Source: Qipengyuania sp. S6317L1
Lineage (GTDB): Bacteria; Pseudomonadota; Alphaproteobacteria; Sphingomonadales; Sphingomonadaceae
DNA: 64,000 nt
Assembly (NCBI RefSeq): GCF_023015615.1
Contig: NZ_JALKAJ010000002.1
Coordinates: 820,501-884,500, forward strand
Direction: 5' to 3'
Positions 38,623 through 48,198 of the stretch are shown one piece after another. Both the position numbers and the translations under genes were made by a program. The notes beneath the pieces were generated by a model that was given only the letters and a program-made list of their open reading frames with translations, did not search any database and was not told where the DNA came from. The number at the start of each line of letters is the position of its first letter. Position 1 is the first letter of the stretch.

Positions 38623-39882
38623 TTAACGCGGGATCTGCTCGATAGCAGTCAGGTCCTGACCAATCGGCGCGACCGAAATCTGGTCGACTTGCACTTTCTT
38701 CGCGTTGGGCGCGTCCTGATAGTCGATACCGAACTCAACCTCGTCATAGGCAGGGTTGTAATTGATCGGAATGCCAGCCGCTTGGAGCTCAGCCAACGGT
38801 ACGAAGCTATCAATCGAACGGCCGCCCAGGATCGCATCATATTCCGCCTTGCTGAACTGCTCGCGCATGACGTCGGCGACCGAGCGCAGGCGGATCGCTA
38901 TAGTCCCCTGACCTTGCTGAAAATCGACACTGCCGGTCAGAACACCGTTTACGCGCGCATCCATTTTTGTCTTTGGTATCAGGAGGGTTTCAGCGGCCGC
39001 TGCTCCGCGAAGCTGTGGCGGGGGCGCAGCCACCGGAATGGCGCCTTGAACATTGCGCACGTTGGGCTGAGCCGGGGCCGGACTGCGCGCGATTGGCAGG
39101 GCATTGCGCACCGCGTTCGAGGCATCAAGCGCGCCTGCAAAAGCGGCTTCGACCGAACGGCTCGAAATCGCATCGGTGCGCGCGGCGCTGGAACTTGCAT
39201 TCAAAGTCGACCCTTGCTCGCCTGCGTTTTCCGGGGTGGCTTTGATCACGAGATCCATGTCTGTGATCTGCTCGATATCGACGCTTGCGGTGCGGATCGT
39301 GTCCCTTCTCACCGTGAAGAGCGGCGCAGGCCCCTCGGCGCGGCCTAGCGACGGGGGCGCGACCAATCCGGTGGGCATTTCAATGCCCGCAAAGGCAAGA
39401 TCAAACTGTTCAGAGCCGGTTTCGAGGATCGCGATTGGCAACTCGCGCTCGAAGTCGCTCAACCGAGTGCGGCTGGTGAAAGGCTCCGCCAGGTCTTTTG
39501 CCGAGATCGCATCTGCATAAATTGGCCCTGCGGGCTCTTGTGCCGGGGCCCAGATGTCGGTCGCAAGCAAATGCCGGGTGGTTTGCGCCACAGGCTCCAA
39601 TGGTGGTTCAGCCTCGCCGAAATAGGGGCCACCAAAGCTCCCGACCATTGCACCAAGCGAGAGATTGGGAACCGCGACTGCCACAGCGACCGCAGCGGTT
39701 CCAAATGTCATGCGCGAGGTGTTGGAAAGCCGGGCGCGGGCGGGTCGCGCAATCTGGCGAGCGGCGAAGGCGGCGCTTTGCTGCGCAGTGGCCGGTGAAG
39801 TCATGAGGCGCGCAGGCACAGGCCAGCTGAAGCTGTCCTCGTGCGCAAGGTTCGCACCTTCATTTTCAGGCATGCGGCTCAC
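38623..39882 (-). CDS. Single-span membrane or exported protein of unknown function
   Basis: 419 residues. A polar N-terminus (~50 residues, Ala/Arg-rich) precedes one hydrophobic stretch, GTAAVAVAVAVPNLSLGAMV, with no clear cleavage site. The middle is Ala/Pro-rich and low in complexity. A compact C-terminal region (~100 residues; DFQQGQGTIAIRLRSVADVM, PINYNPAYDEVEFGIDY) looks like a folded periplasmic domain. No family recognised. The start could also be a later ATG (MTSPATAQQ). It lies 87 bases upstream of the serpin gene on the same strand. Confidence 0.6.
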   Translation of the reverse strand: MSRMPENEGANLAHEDSFSWPVPARLMTSPATAQQSAAFAARQIARPARARLSNTSRMTFGTAAVAVAVAVPNLSLGAMVGSFGGPYFGEAEPPLEPVAQTTRHLLATDIWAPAQEPAGPIYADAISAKDLAEPFTSRTRLSDFERELPIAILETGSEQFDLAFAGIEMPTGLVAPPSLGRAEGPAPLFTVRRDTIRTASVDIEQITDMDLVIKATPENAGEQGSTLNASSSAARTDAISSRSVEAAFAGALDASNAVRNALPIARSPAPAQPNVRNVQGAIPVAAPPPQLRGAAAAETLLIPKTKMDARVNGVLTGSVDFQQGQGTIAIRLRSVADVMREQFSKAEYDAILGGRSIDSFVPLAELQAAGIPINYNPAYDEVEFGIDYQDAPNAKKVQVDQISVAPIGQDLTAIEQIPR

Positions 39883-40087
39883 CCCCGAGCTCCCTCAATC
39901 TTGCCGATCGCGTCCATTATGGAGCGTTTTACATTTGAGATAAAGACATTTGTGTCGCCGCACTCGGCGGTGCGGCAATACAACACACGCGCGGTTGCTT
40001 GGCCGGCGGCGTCGAAATTCGCTTTGCCAATGCTCTTCTGGCTCTTATCCGGACCGGCTCGCTATTGGGCGGGCGGAGTTGGCGAAG

Positions 40088-41491
40088 ATGCAAGAGCGAC
40101 CGCGAAATCCAGCGCCCCGGGCGACCCCCACATGGGGAGAAGAGCTGCGCGCCACATTCGCGCTCGCCGCGCCGCTTGCCGGTGCGAACCTGCTCCAGAT
40201 GCTGACCTATGCGGTCGATGTGATCTTCATCGCAAGGCTTGGAGATGAGCCGCTGGCTGCCTCGGCACTCGCGGTATCTTTGTTCGGGCTGGTGCTGTGG
40301 GCGATGACCTCGCTTATCGGGGCGGTTGCAGCGCTTATTGCGGAAGCGGTTGGTTCGGGCGGTCCAACCCTTCGACCCGTTCGCCGATCGGTGCGCATGG
40401 CGCTCTGGCTCGCGGTCATGACGGGCCTTGTCGGGATGGGGCTTTGCCTGATGCTCGAACCGATCATGCGCGCCACCGGTCAGCAAACCGGCATCATTTC
40501 CATGGCACGCGACTACAATTACATCATTATCTTTTCTCTCATCCCGATGCTCGCGGCAGGGGCCCTGCGTTATTTCGTATCTGCCCTTGGCAGGCCCATC
40601 CTTGCAACCGCGATCACCGGCCTTGGTATTTTTGTGAATGCGTTTGCCAATTACACGCTGATCTTCGGTAATTTTGGCGCGCCGCAGCTGGGACTGATGG
40701 GTGCAGGCATTGCGACAATCGTCACCTCACTGGTGGTGCTTGGTGCCTATATTCTTGCGATCAGGCTCGATCCAAAGCTTCATCGCTATCATGTGTTCGG
40801 CAGATTGTGGTCGCCCGATTGGGATCGCTTCTGGCAGATAGTCAGGGTTGGAACCCCAATTGGCCTCACCGTTACCGCCGAGGCCGGCATTTTCGGCGCG
40901 GCCGCGTTCCTGATGGGGCGGTTTGGCGCGAGCGAACTGGCCGGTCATACGGTCGCTCTGCAATTGGCAGCGCTCGCCTTTCAGGTGCCCTTTGGCATTG
41001 GCCAGGCGGTCACCATCCGCGTTGGCTATTTTTATGGCGCGCGAGACCCGTTGGGCGTCATGCGCGCAGGGTGGGTGGCGCTTGCGATCTCAACCGGATT
41101 TATGGCCTGCACCGCCAGCGCGATGGTGATCGCGCCTTACACCCTGCTTTCGATTTACGTGGATCCCTATGCCGCGAAGAACGCGGCGCTCGTCGGATTT
41201 GCACTGCAATATCTCGTGATGGCTGCCGCATTCCAATTGGTGGACGGTGTTCAAGCCGTCGCAGCGGGTGCATTGCGCGGGCTCCAGGATACGCGCGTGC
41301 CAATGTGGATCGCGATTTTCAGCTACTGGGTGCCGGGTATAGGGCTTTCCATCGGGCTTGGCTTTTTCACCCCTCTTCAAGGCGTGGGTGTTTGGATCGG
41401 ACTTGCAACAGGGCTGGCTTGCGCTGCGGTTTTCCTTTTGTGGCGCTGGATGGCGCGCGAGCGCTTGGGACTTGTCAGAAAACCGCTTTAA
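40088..41491 (+). CDS. MATE family efflux transporter
   Basis: 467 residues and 12 hydrophobic segments. Paired halves start with APLAGANLLQMLTYAVDVIF and GTPIGLTVTAEAGIFGAAAF, and QVPFGIGQAVTIRVGYFYGA and GALRGLQDTRVP are typical of NorM-type multidrug exporters that swap Na+ or H+ for drugs. The ATG at 40088 starts a polar N-terminus before the first helix; the frame is open to 39950 but is not protein-like there. Convergent with the MscS gene, eight bases apart. Confidence 0.9.
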   Translation: MQERPRNPAPRATPTWGEELRATFALAAPLAGANLLQMLTYAVDVIFIARLGDEPLAASALAVSLFGLVLWAMTSLIGAVAALIAEAVGSGGPTLRPVRRSVRMALWLAVMTGLVGMGLCLMLEPIMRATGQQTGIISMARDYNYIIIFSLIPMLAAGALRYFVSALGRPILATAITGLGIFVNAFANYTLIFGNFGAPQLGLMGAGIATIVTSLVVLGAYILAIRLDPKLHRYHVFGRLWSPDWDRFWQIVRVGTPIGLTVTAEAGIFGAAAFLMGRFGASELAGHTVALQLAALAFQVPFGIGQAVTIRVGYFYGARDPLGVMRAGWVALAISTGFMACTASAMVIAPYTLLSIYVDPYAAKNAALVGFALQYLVMAAAFQLVDGVQAVAAGALRGLQDTRVPMWIAIFSYWVPGIGLSIGLGFFTPLQGVGVWIGLATGLACAAVFLLWRWMARERLGLVRKPL

Positions 41492-41499
41492 ACACTCTC

Positions 41500-42333
41500 T
41501 TAAGCGGCCATCGTCGTCACTACCCGTTGCGGGAACGGGATGCTGATGCCCTTCTCGTCGAACTTCGCTTTCGCTGCTTCGGTAAGGTCCCATGTGAGCG
41601 CGAGATAATCGTCTGTGTTGCACCACACGCGAAGGCCGATACCAACCGAACTGTCGTCAAGCGATGCGACGAAAGCAGCCGGTTCCGGATCGTCCAGAAC
41701 GCGCTCATCAGCAGCAGCCAGATCAAGCAGGGCCTGGCGCGCCTCTTTCATTGAGTCGTCATAGCCAATCCCCACGATCAGCTCGAAACGGCGCTGCGGA
41801 TTGCGCGTGTAATTGGTGATCGGCTGGTTCCAGATTTCATTGTTCGGCATCATCACGAACAGCCCGTCGAACTGCTTGAGCTTGGTTGTAAACAGGCCGA
41901 TCTCTTCAACCTTGGCAGCGATACCTCCGACCATAATCGCCTCGCCCACGCGGAAAGGGCGCTGTGTCATGATCATGACGCCTGATGCGACGTTGGAAAG
42001 GGTTCCCTGAAGCGCCAGACCTATAGCAAGCGCTGCACCACCAAGGGCTGCAATAATGCTGGTCGTCTCGACCCCGAATTGCGCCAGGACTGTCAAAAGG
42101 ACAATCGCCCAGATCGCGTATTTGACCGTCTTCGCGATGATCCGCGCGACTGAGATGTCCAGCTTGGATGAGTGGGTCAGGCCCTTGAGCACCCAGCGTG
42201 ATATCAGGCTGCCGATGGTAAGACCAATCACCAGAACAGCGATCCCGCCAGCAATGTCCATGATGTTCATGCGCAGCCAGATGAGGCCCTGCTCAGCATA
42301 GGTTAGGGTGGCGATTTCAGGGTTGATGTTCAT
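41500..42333 (-). CDS. Small mechanosensitive channel (MscS family)
   Basis: 277 residues. Three hydrophobic segments at the N-terminus end in the pore-lining IIAALGGAALAIGLALQGTL, and RPFRVGEAIMVGGIAAKVEEI plus MMPNNEIWNQPITNYT begin the cytoplasmic beta domain. These channels open under membrane tension to release osmolytes. It is a minimal MscS without extra N-terminal domains. It is divergent from groESL. Confidence 0.92.
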   Translation of the reverse strand: MNINPEIATLTYAEQGLIWLRMNIMDIAGGIAVLVIGLTIGSLISRWVLKGLTHSSKLDISVARIIAKTVKYAIWAIVLLTVLAQFGVETTSIIAALGGAALAIGLALQGTLSNVASGVMIMTQRPFRVGEAIMVGGIAAKVEEIGLFTTKLKQFDGLFVMMPNNEIWNQPITNYTRNPQRRFELIVGIGYDDSMKEARQALLDLAAADERVLDDPEPAAFVASLDDSSVGIGLRVWCNTDDYLALTWDLTEAAKAKFDEKGISIPFPQRVVTTMAA

Positions 42334-42524
42334 AGAGAAGTCTCATTTGGAAGGCTGTTGCGCACAGGCGTTTGATCACTCGCACATTTGGTGCTCGTTG
42401 GCTTAAGCCTATCTACAATTCAAGCACCGCAACGGTTCCATCCGGGATGCACAATTCATCGATGTAATTTTTTCTCACAGGACCTGTTGACTCTTGCTGA
42501 GGCGACAACCATTTCCGCTCGCGC

Positions 42525-42549
42525 TGGCACTCTCGGGAGGAGAGTGCCA
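42525..42549 (+). promoter_or_regulatory. CIRCE element (HrcA operator) upstream of groES
   Basis: TGGCACTC-N9-GAGTGCCA, a near-consensus CIRCE inverted repeat, 39 bases before the groES start. HrcA should repress groESL here. A TTGACT at 42487 may be part of the promoter, but its -10 partner is unclear. Confidence 0.93.
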
Positions 42550-42587
42550 ATGACGTTTATCAACCCAAGACAAGAAAGGTCATTACA

Positions 42588-42875
42588 ATGGCATTTCGTC
42601 CACTTCACGACCGCGTTCTGGTCCGTCGCATCGAAGCCGACACGAAGACCGCAGGCGGCATCATTATCCCAGACAGCGCGCAGGAAAAGCCATCCGAAGG
42701 CGAAGTCGTCTCCGTTGGCGAAGGCGTGCGCGATGACGCAGGCAACCGCGTCGCTCTCGACGTAAAGGCAGGCGACCGCGTTCTGTTCGGCAAATGGGGC
42801 GGCACCGAAGTCAAGATCGACGGTGAAGACCTCCTCATCATGAAGGAAAGCGACATCATGGGCATCATCGGCTGA
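42588..42875 (+). CDS. groES: Co-chaperonin GroES
   Basis: 95 residues, full length. [14 protein letters not shown] at the start and [20 protein letters not shown] for the mobile loop are diagnostic. GroES caps the GroEL ring during folding. It is the first gene of the groESL operon, under the CIRCE element. The gap to groEL is 69 bases. Confidence 0.98.
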   Translation: MAFRPLHDRVLVRRIEADTKTAGGIIIPDSAQEKPSEGEVVSVGEGVRDDAGNRVALDVKAGDRVLFGKWGGTEVKIDGEDLLIMKESDIMGIIG

Positions 42876-42923
42876 ACCCAAAGGGTTTAGTCGAAGCTCG
42901 TTTTACGCTTCCCCAATTTCTAA

Positions 42924-44597
<1,674 letters not shown>

Positions 44598-44634
44598 GCC
44601 AACCGTCACTCCAACCTTACAGTCTTTTAACAGG

Positions 44635-44666
44635 GCCCCGTCGGACTTTGGTTCGGCGGGGCTTTT
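44635..44666 (+). terminator. Rho-independent terminator of groESL
   Basis: GCCCCG pairs with CGGGGC around a 16-base loop and is followed by TTTT. It lies 38 bases after the groEL stop. Confidence 0.8.
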
Positions 44667-44768
44667 GTATGGCGGGCGCGATCAGATAGGTTCAAGCCTC
44701 TGATTTACCACGGTTAATCTAGGACCCGAGCCGGACAGCATACCCTATCTTTGATGCATACAATGCAC

Positions 44769-44802
44769 TTGACGCTACCAAGTGTCTGATGGATCATACA
44801 CT
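44769..44802 (+). promoter_or_regulatory. Predicted promoter with an overlapping PpsR-type box (TGT-N12-ACA)
   Basis: TTGACG (44769-44774) and GATCAT (44792-44797) form a -35/-10 pair with 17 bases between. The inverted repeat AGTGT-N12-ACACT (44781-44802) contains TGT-N12-ACA, the consensus of the photosynthesis repressor PpsR/CrtJ, and covers the -10. It lies 334 bases before an AppA-like gene. The assignment to PpsR is inferred from motif and context. Confidence 0.45.
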
Positions 44803-45135
44803 CACTGTGACGAGGCAGAGTCGTCCGACCCTCGCGTCGACACCCGCTTCGGACATGGTAGTGCGGTTCCAGTGCGCGAGCACCCCCCGCACGAGCGCCA
44901 ATGATCCGCAGCTGGAGGTTGCGTCGCATTGGCAAGGACACATGGCCGGCTGCATGGATTTGGCGGGTCAGGTGTCTGAAAAAGAACAGACGGGAAGAGA
45001 AGAGAACTTTCCGCGAAAAATGGGATCTGCGGGAGAGAGATGGCGCAGTATAACTAGGCATCGCACAGACCCTTTAATGCGGTCCTGCATGCCGATGCTA
45101 CGCCATTCCCTCGTCCGTTAACGGAGGGTGGAGCA
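44803..45135. other. Long untranslated region before the BLUF gene
   Basis: About 330 bases between the predicted promoter and the BLUF start. Open frames on both strands here (e.g. 44789-45121, 44714-45061) have no recognisable protein features and odd composition. No terminator, tRNA or clear second promoter was seen. It may be a long leader or contain an undetected promoter nearer the gene. Confidence 0.3.
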
Positions 45136-46194
45136 ATGCAGGGGCATCAAGAAGGCGCTGATCATGCCGATCTATTCGGCTGCCTTACCTACCAAAGCCT
45201 AGCCTCAGAACCCCCTTCAGACAGCGAGTTGAACGCGCTTGTCGCCCAGGCACGGCTGCGCAATCAAAGCGTGGGCGTCACGGGTATGCTGCTTTATGAA
45301 GACGGCCGCTTCCTGCAAACCCTGGAGGGACCACCCTTGGGGCTTTCTGCGGTATGGGCCTCGATCCAGCAAGATGAGCGTCATCAGAACATCGAGCTTT
45401 TGAGCGAGCATTATGCCCATGCCCGGCTGTTTTCGGATTGGGACCTTCTGCTTTATCGCAAACGCGAACACGCGCCGCGTTCCTTATGGGAAAGGCTTCG
45501 TCGCCGTCACCCGCTGGGCCAATATGTTCAGCGCGTTGTGCGCGATGCGTTTGATGCCAACGAGGCGGGCCTCGGCGAACTCTTTGCACGTCTTGCGAGC
45601 TCTGGCTGGCATGGAGACGAAGTCGTCCGGCAACTGATTGAGCCCGCCGCGCGCGCCATGGGGGATGCCTGGCTCGCCGATGACTGCACGGAATTCGACC
45701 TCACGTTGGGTCTGGGCATCTTGCAAATGGCCGGACATGCGGTGCGTTATAGTGACGACATCGAGCAGCTGCGTTCCAAGAAATACTCGATCCTGTTGGC
45801 TGCGGCGCCGGGCGAAACCCATATACTGGGCACCACGCTTCTTGCCGATCAATTCAGCGACGCAGGCTGGTCGGTGGAGATGGCCTATCCCAGCAGCGAT
45901 GAAGCGCTCGCCAATCAGATTGATGCGCAAAAGCCCGATGCGGTCGATATCGGCTTATCCGATGCGATCACGAGGCAAGGTCGCATTGCGCGCCTTCGCG
46001 AAACCGTGAAACATTCGCGCATGACTATGCCTGATCAATCTCTGGTGGTGTCGGTTGGGGGACGGTTGTTCGCAGAAGCGTCTGCCACAGCAGAGCACGT
46101 GGGCGCAGACCTTTCGCGTCAGACATTAGCAGGAACCCGCCTCAGGATTACAGAGCTGGTGGCGTATGCGCGCAGGATGTCCGATGACAAATGA
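45136..46194 (+). CDS. BLUF blue-light receptor with B12-like (SCHIC-type) domain, AppA-like
   Basis: 352 residues. Residues ~12-108 form a BLUF domain with the flavin network residues Tyr19, Asn43, Gln61 and Trp102, all shifted by two from AppA Tyr21, Asn45, Gln63 and Trp104. Residues ~135-335 form a B12-binding-like fold, with a helical cap (WHGDEVVRQLIEPAARAMGD) and GETHILG, whose His229 sits where cobalamin or haem ligands do. AppA of Rhodobacter binds haem through such a SCHIC domain and is an antirepressor of PpsR. The Cys-rich C-terminal tail of AppA is missing here. GGAGGGTGGAG precedes the ATG. Light control of transcription is inferred. Confidence 0.85.
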   Translation: MQGHQEGADHADLFGCLTYQSLASEPPSDSELNALVAQARLRNQSVGVTGMLLYEDGRFLQTLEGPPLGLSAVWASIQQDERHQNIELLSEHYAHARLFSDWDLLLYRKREHAPRSLWERLRRRHPLGQYVQRVVRDAFDANEAGLGELFARLASSGWHGDEVVRQLIEPAARAMGDAWLADDCTEFDLTLGLGILQMAGHAVRYSDDIEQLRSKKYSILLAAAPGETHILGTTLLADQFSDAGWSVEMAYPSSDEALANQIDAQKPDAVDIGLSDAITRQGRIARLRETVKHSRMTMPDQSLVVSVGGRLFAEASATAEHVGADLSRQTLAGTRLRITELVAYARRMSDDK

Positions 46195-46279
46195 TTTGAT
46201 CGCACACGACTAGTCTCCCTCTTCCCTTGTGTATCTTCGTGCGCCATGAACAGGCACAGTGACAAACAAGGGAAATCCC

Positions 46280-48118
46280 ATGAGAACGAAATTTGCAGCT
46301 TTGCTGCTCGCCTCGGTCGCGCTCGCCGGTTGCGATGCGCTGACGCCTGTTGAAACGGTTGAATGCGGCGAGACCGCCCAAACCGAATGCCTGAACACAT
46401 GGTTCGACGAAAAATTCGAAGAACAGCTCGCGTTCTCGCCGATCACGCAAACCGGACTTGGTCGCAAGACCGATTACGACAAGATCGACGATTTCAGCGA
46501 AGACGCGCAGGCTGCACAGCTTGAGTGGATGCGTGATGCGACCGCGCAGATGGAAGCGAGCTTTGATTATGACGAGCTCACCGACGCAGCCAAGCTGTCC
46601 TACGACATGTGGATGTATCGCCTCGAACAGGCGGAACGTTCGTGGGAGTTTCGCGAGCAAGCCTATATCCTTCACCAGATGGGGTCTGCGCAATCGAGCC
46701 TTCCCACCTTCCTCTTGACCCAGCACACGGTCGAGAATGAAAGCGATATGGAAGCCTTCATCGCGCGTATCGGCGGGATCGGCACGGCAATGGATCAATT
46801 GCTCGCCCGTACACAGGCGAATGCGGCTGCGGGAACCCGCGCACCGCGCTTTGCCTATGATGCGGTTATTCTGGAATCGAACAACCTCACCTCAGGCGCT
46901 CCCTTCGACGATGGTGAGCCATCGGCTATGTGGCAGGGCGTCGAGCGCCATCTCACCACCTTGGTAGAGGATGACAAGATCACCGAAGAACGCGCCGAGG
47001 AACTGCGTGAAGAAGCTCGGGTTGCGCTGACGGAAAACTTTGCGCCCGCTTATGCGCGCACGGTCGCATGGTTCGAGGAAGATCGCCCCAATACGAGCGA
47101 GGAAACCGTCGGGGTCACCGCCCTTCCCAATGGTGAGGCGTTTTATGCCGCATCGCTCAGGGAAATGACCACGACCGACCTCACCGCCGACGAGGTTCAC
47201 CAGATCGGGCTCGATGAGGTTGAGCGTATTCAATCTGAAATGCGCGAAATCATGAAGGAGGTTGGCTTCGAAGGAACGCTTCAGGAATTCTTTGAATTCA
47301 CGCGGACCGACCCGCAGTTCTTCTACCCCGACAACGATGAGGGCGCCCGGCAATACATCGCCCAGGCAAAGGCGCATATCGATGCGCTGACCGAGCGTCT
47401 GCCTGAGTTTTTCGGCACACTTCCCAAGGCTCCGCTGGAAGTGCGCCGGGTTGAACCATTCCGCGAACAGGACGGCGCTGCACAGCACTATCGGGCCGGC
47501 ACGCCCGATGGTTCGCGTCCGGGCATTTATTATGCCCACCTGTCCGACATGACCGCCATGCCCATCCCGGAGCTGGAATCGATCGCCTATCACGAAGGCA
47601 ATCCAGGCCACCACATGCAGCTTTCCATCGCTCAGGAATTGGAAGGCGTGCCAAAGTTCCAGTCGCAAGGCGGGTTTATCTCTGCCTACGGTGAAGGATG
47701 GGCGCTCTATACCGAGCTTCTGGCCAAGGAGATGGGCGGGTATCAGGACCCCTATTCCGACTTCGGCCGCCTCTCCAGCGAGATATGGCGTGCAATCCGT
47801 CTTGTGGTGGACACCGGCATTCACGCAAAGGGCTGGAGCGAGGAAGAAGCAGTGCAATACGCGCTCGAAAATTCGCCCAATCCCGAAGCTGCGGTCCGCA
47901 GCGAAGTGCAGCGTTACTACGTGCTGCCGGGGCAAGCGACATCCTACAAGATCGGCATGATCCGTATTCAGGAACTGCGCGCGAAGGCGGAAGAAGAGCT
48001 TGGCGACAAGTTCGACATTCGCGGCTTCCACGATACGATTCTGGGTGGCGGCTCGGTGCCGCTGTCAATTCTTGAAACCCGCGTGGACCAATGGATCCAA
48101 AGCGTGAAAGACGCCTGA
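46280..48118 (+). CDS. DUF885 family lipoprotein, putative metallopeptidase
   Basis: 612 residues. Lipobox LAGC (Cys17 or so) after a short basic start. The DUF885 hallmark HEGNPGHHMQL carries candidate zinc-binding His and Glu residues, and GEGWALYTELLAKEMG supplies another Glu. QATSYKIGMIRI is also typical. Members are thought to be peptidases; none of the chemistry is shown here. AAGGGA before the ATG at 46280 decides against the earlier in-frame ATG at 46259. A strong terminator follows. Confidence 0.88.
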   Translation: MRTKFAALLLASVALAGCDALTPVETVECGETAQTECLNTWFDEKFEEQLAFSPITQTGLGRKTDYDKIDDFSEDAQAAQLEWMRDATAQMEASFDYDELTDAAKLSYDMWMYRLEQAERSWEFREQAYILHQMGSAQSSLPTFLLTQHTVENESDMEAFIARIGGIGTAMDQLLARTQANAAAGTRAPRFAYDAVILESNNLTSGAPFDDGEPSAMWQGVERHLTTLVEDDKITEERAEELREEARVALTENFAPAYARTVAWFEEDRPNTSEETVGVTALPNGEAFYAASLREMTTTDLTADEVHQIGLDEVERIQSEMREIMKEVGFEGTLQEFFEFTRTDPQFFYPDNDEGARQYIAQAKAHIDALTERLPEFFGTLPKAPLEVRRVEPFREQDGAAQHYRAGTPDGSRPGIYYAHLSDMTAMPIPELESIAYHEGNPGHHMQLSIAQELEGVPKFQSQGGFISAYGEGWALYTELLAKEMGGYQDPYSDFGRLSSEIWRAIRLVVDTGIHAKGWSEEEAVQYALENSPNPEAAVRSEVQRYYVLPGQATSYKIGMIRIQELRAKAEEELGDKFDIRGFHDTILGGGSVPLSILETRVDQWIQSVKDA

Positions 48119-48138
48119 CGGGGTTGCAATGCCGATAC

Positions 48139-48178
48139 AAAAAGGGCGCGCAGGGTTTTAACCCCGCGCGCCCTTTTT
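48139..48178. terminator. Bidirectional terminator between the convergent DUF885 and DUF305 genes
   Basis: AAAAAGGGCGCGC pairs with GCGCGCCCTTTTT, so both strands end in a T run. It lies between two convergent stops (48118 and 48199). Confidence 0.9.
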
Positions 48179-48198
48179 CGTTCAGACCAGGTTCGTTC

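Noticed and set aside
44968..44985. Second TGT...ACA pair before the BLUF gene
   Set aside because: The spacing is 10, not 12, so it does not fit the PpsR consensus.
44789..45121. 110-codon plus frame before the BLUF gene
   Set aside because: Starts at the palindrome, has no domain or signal and unusual composition.
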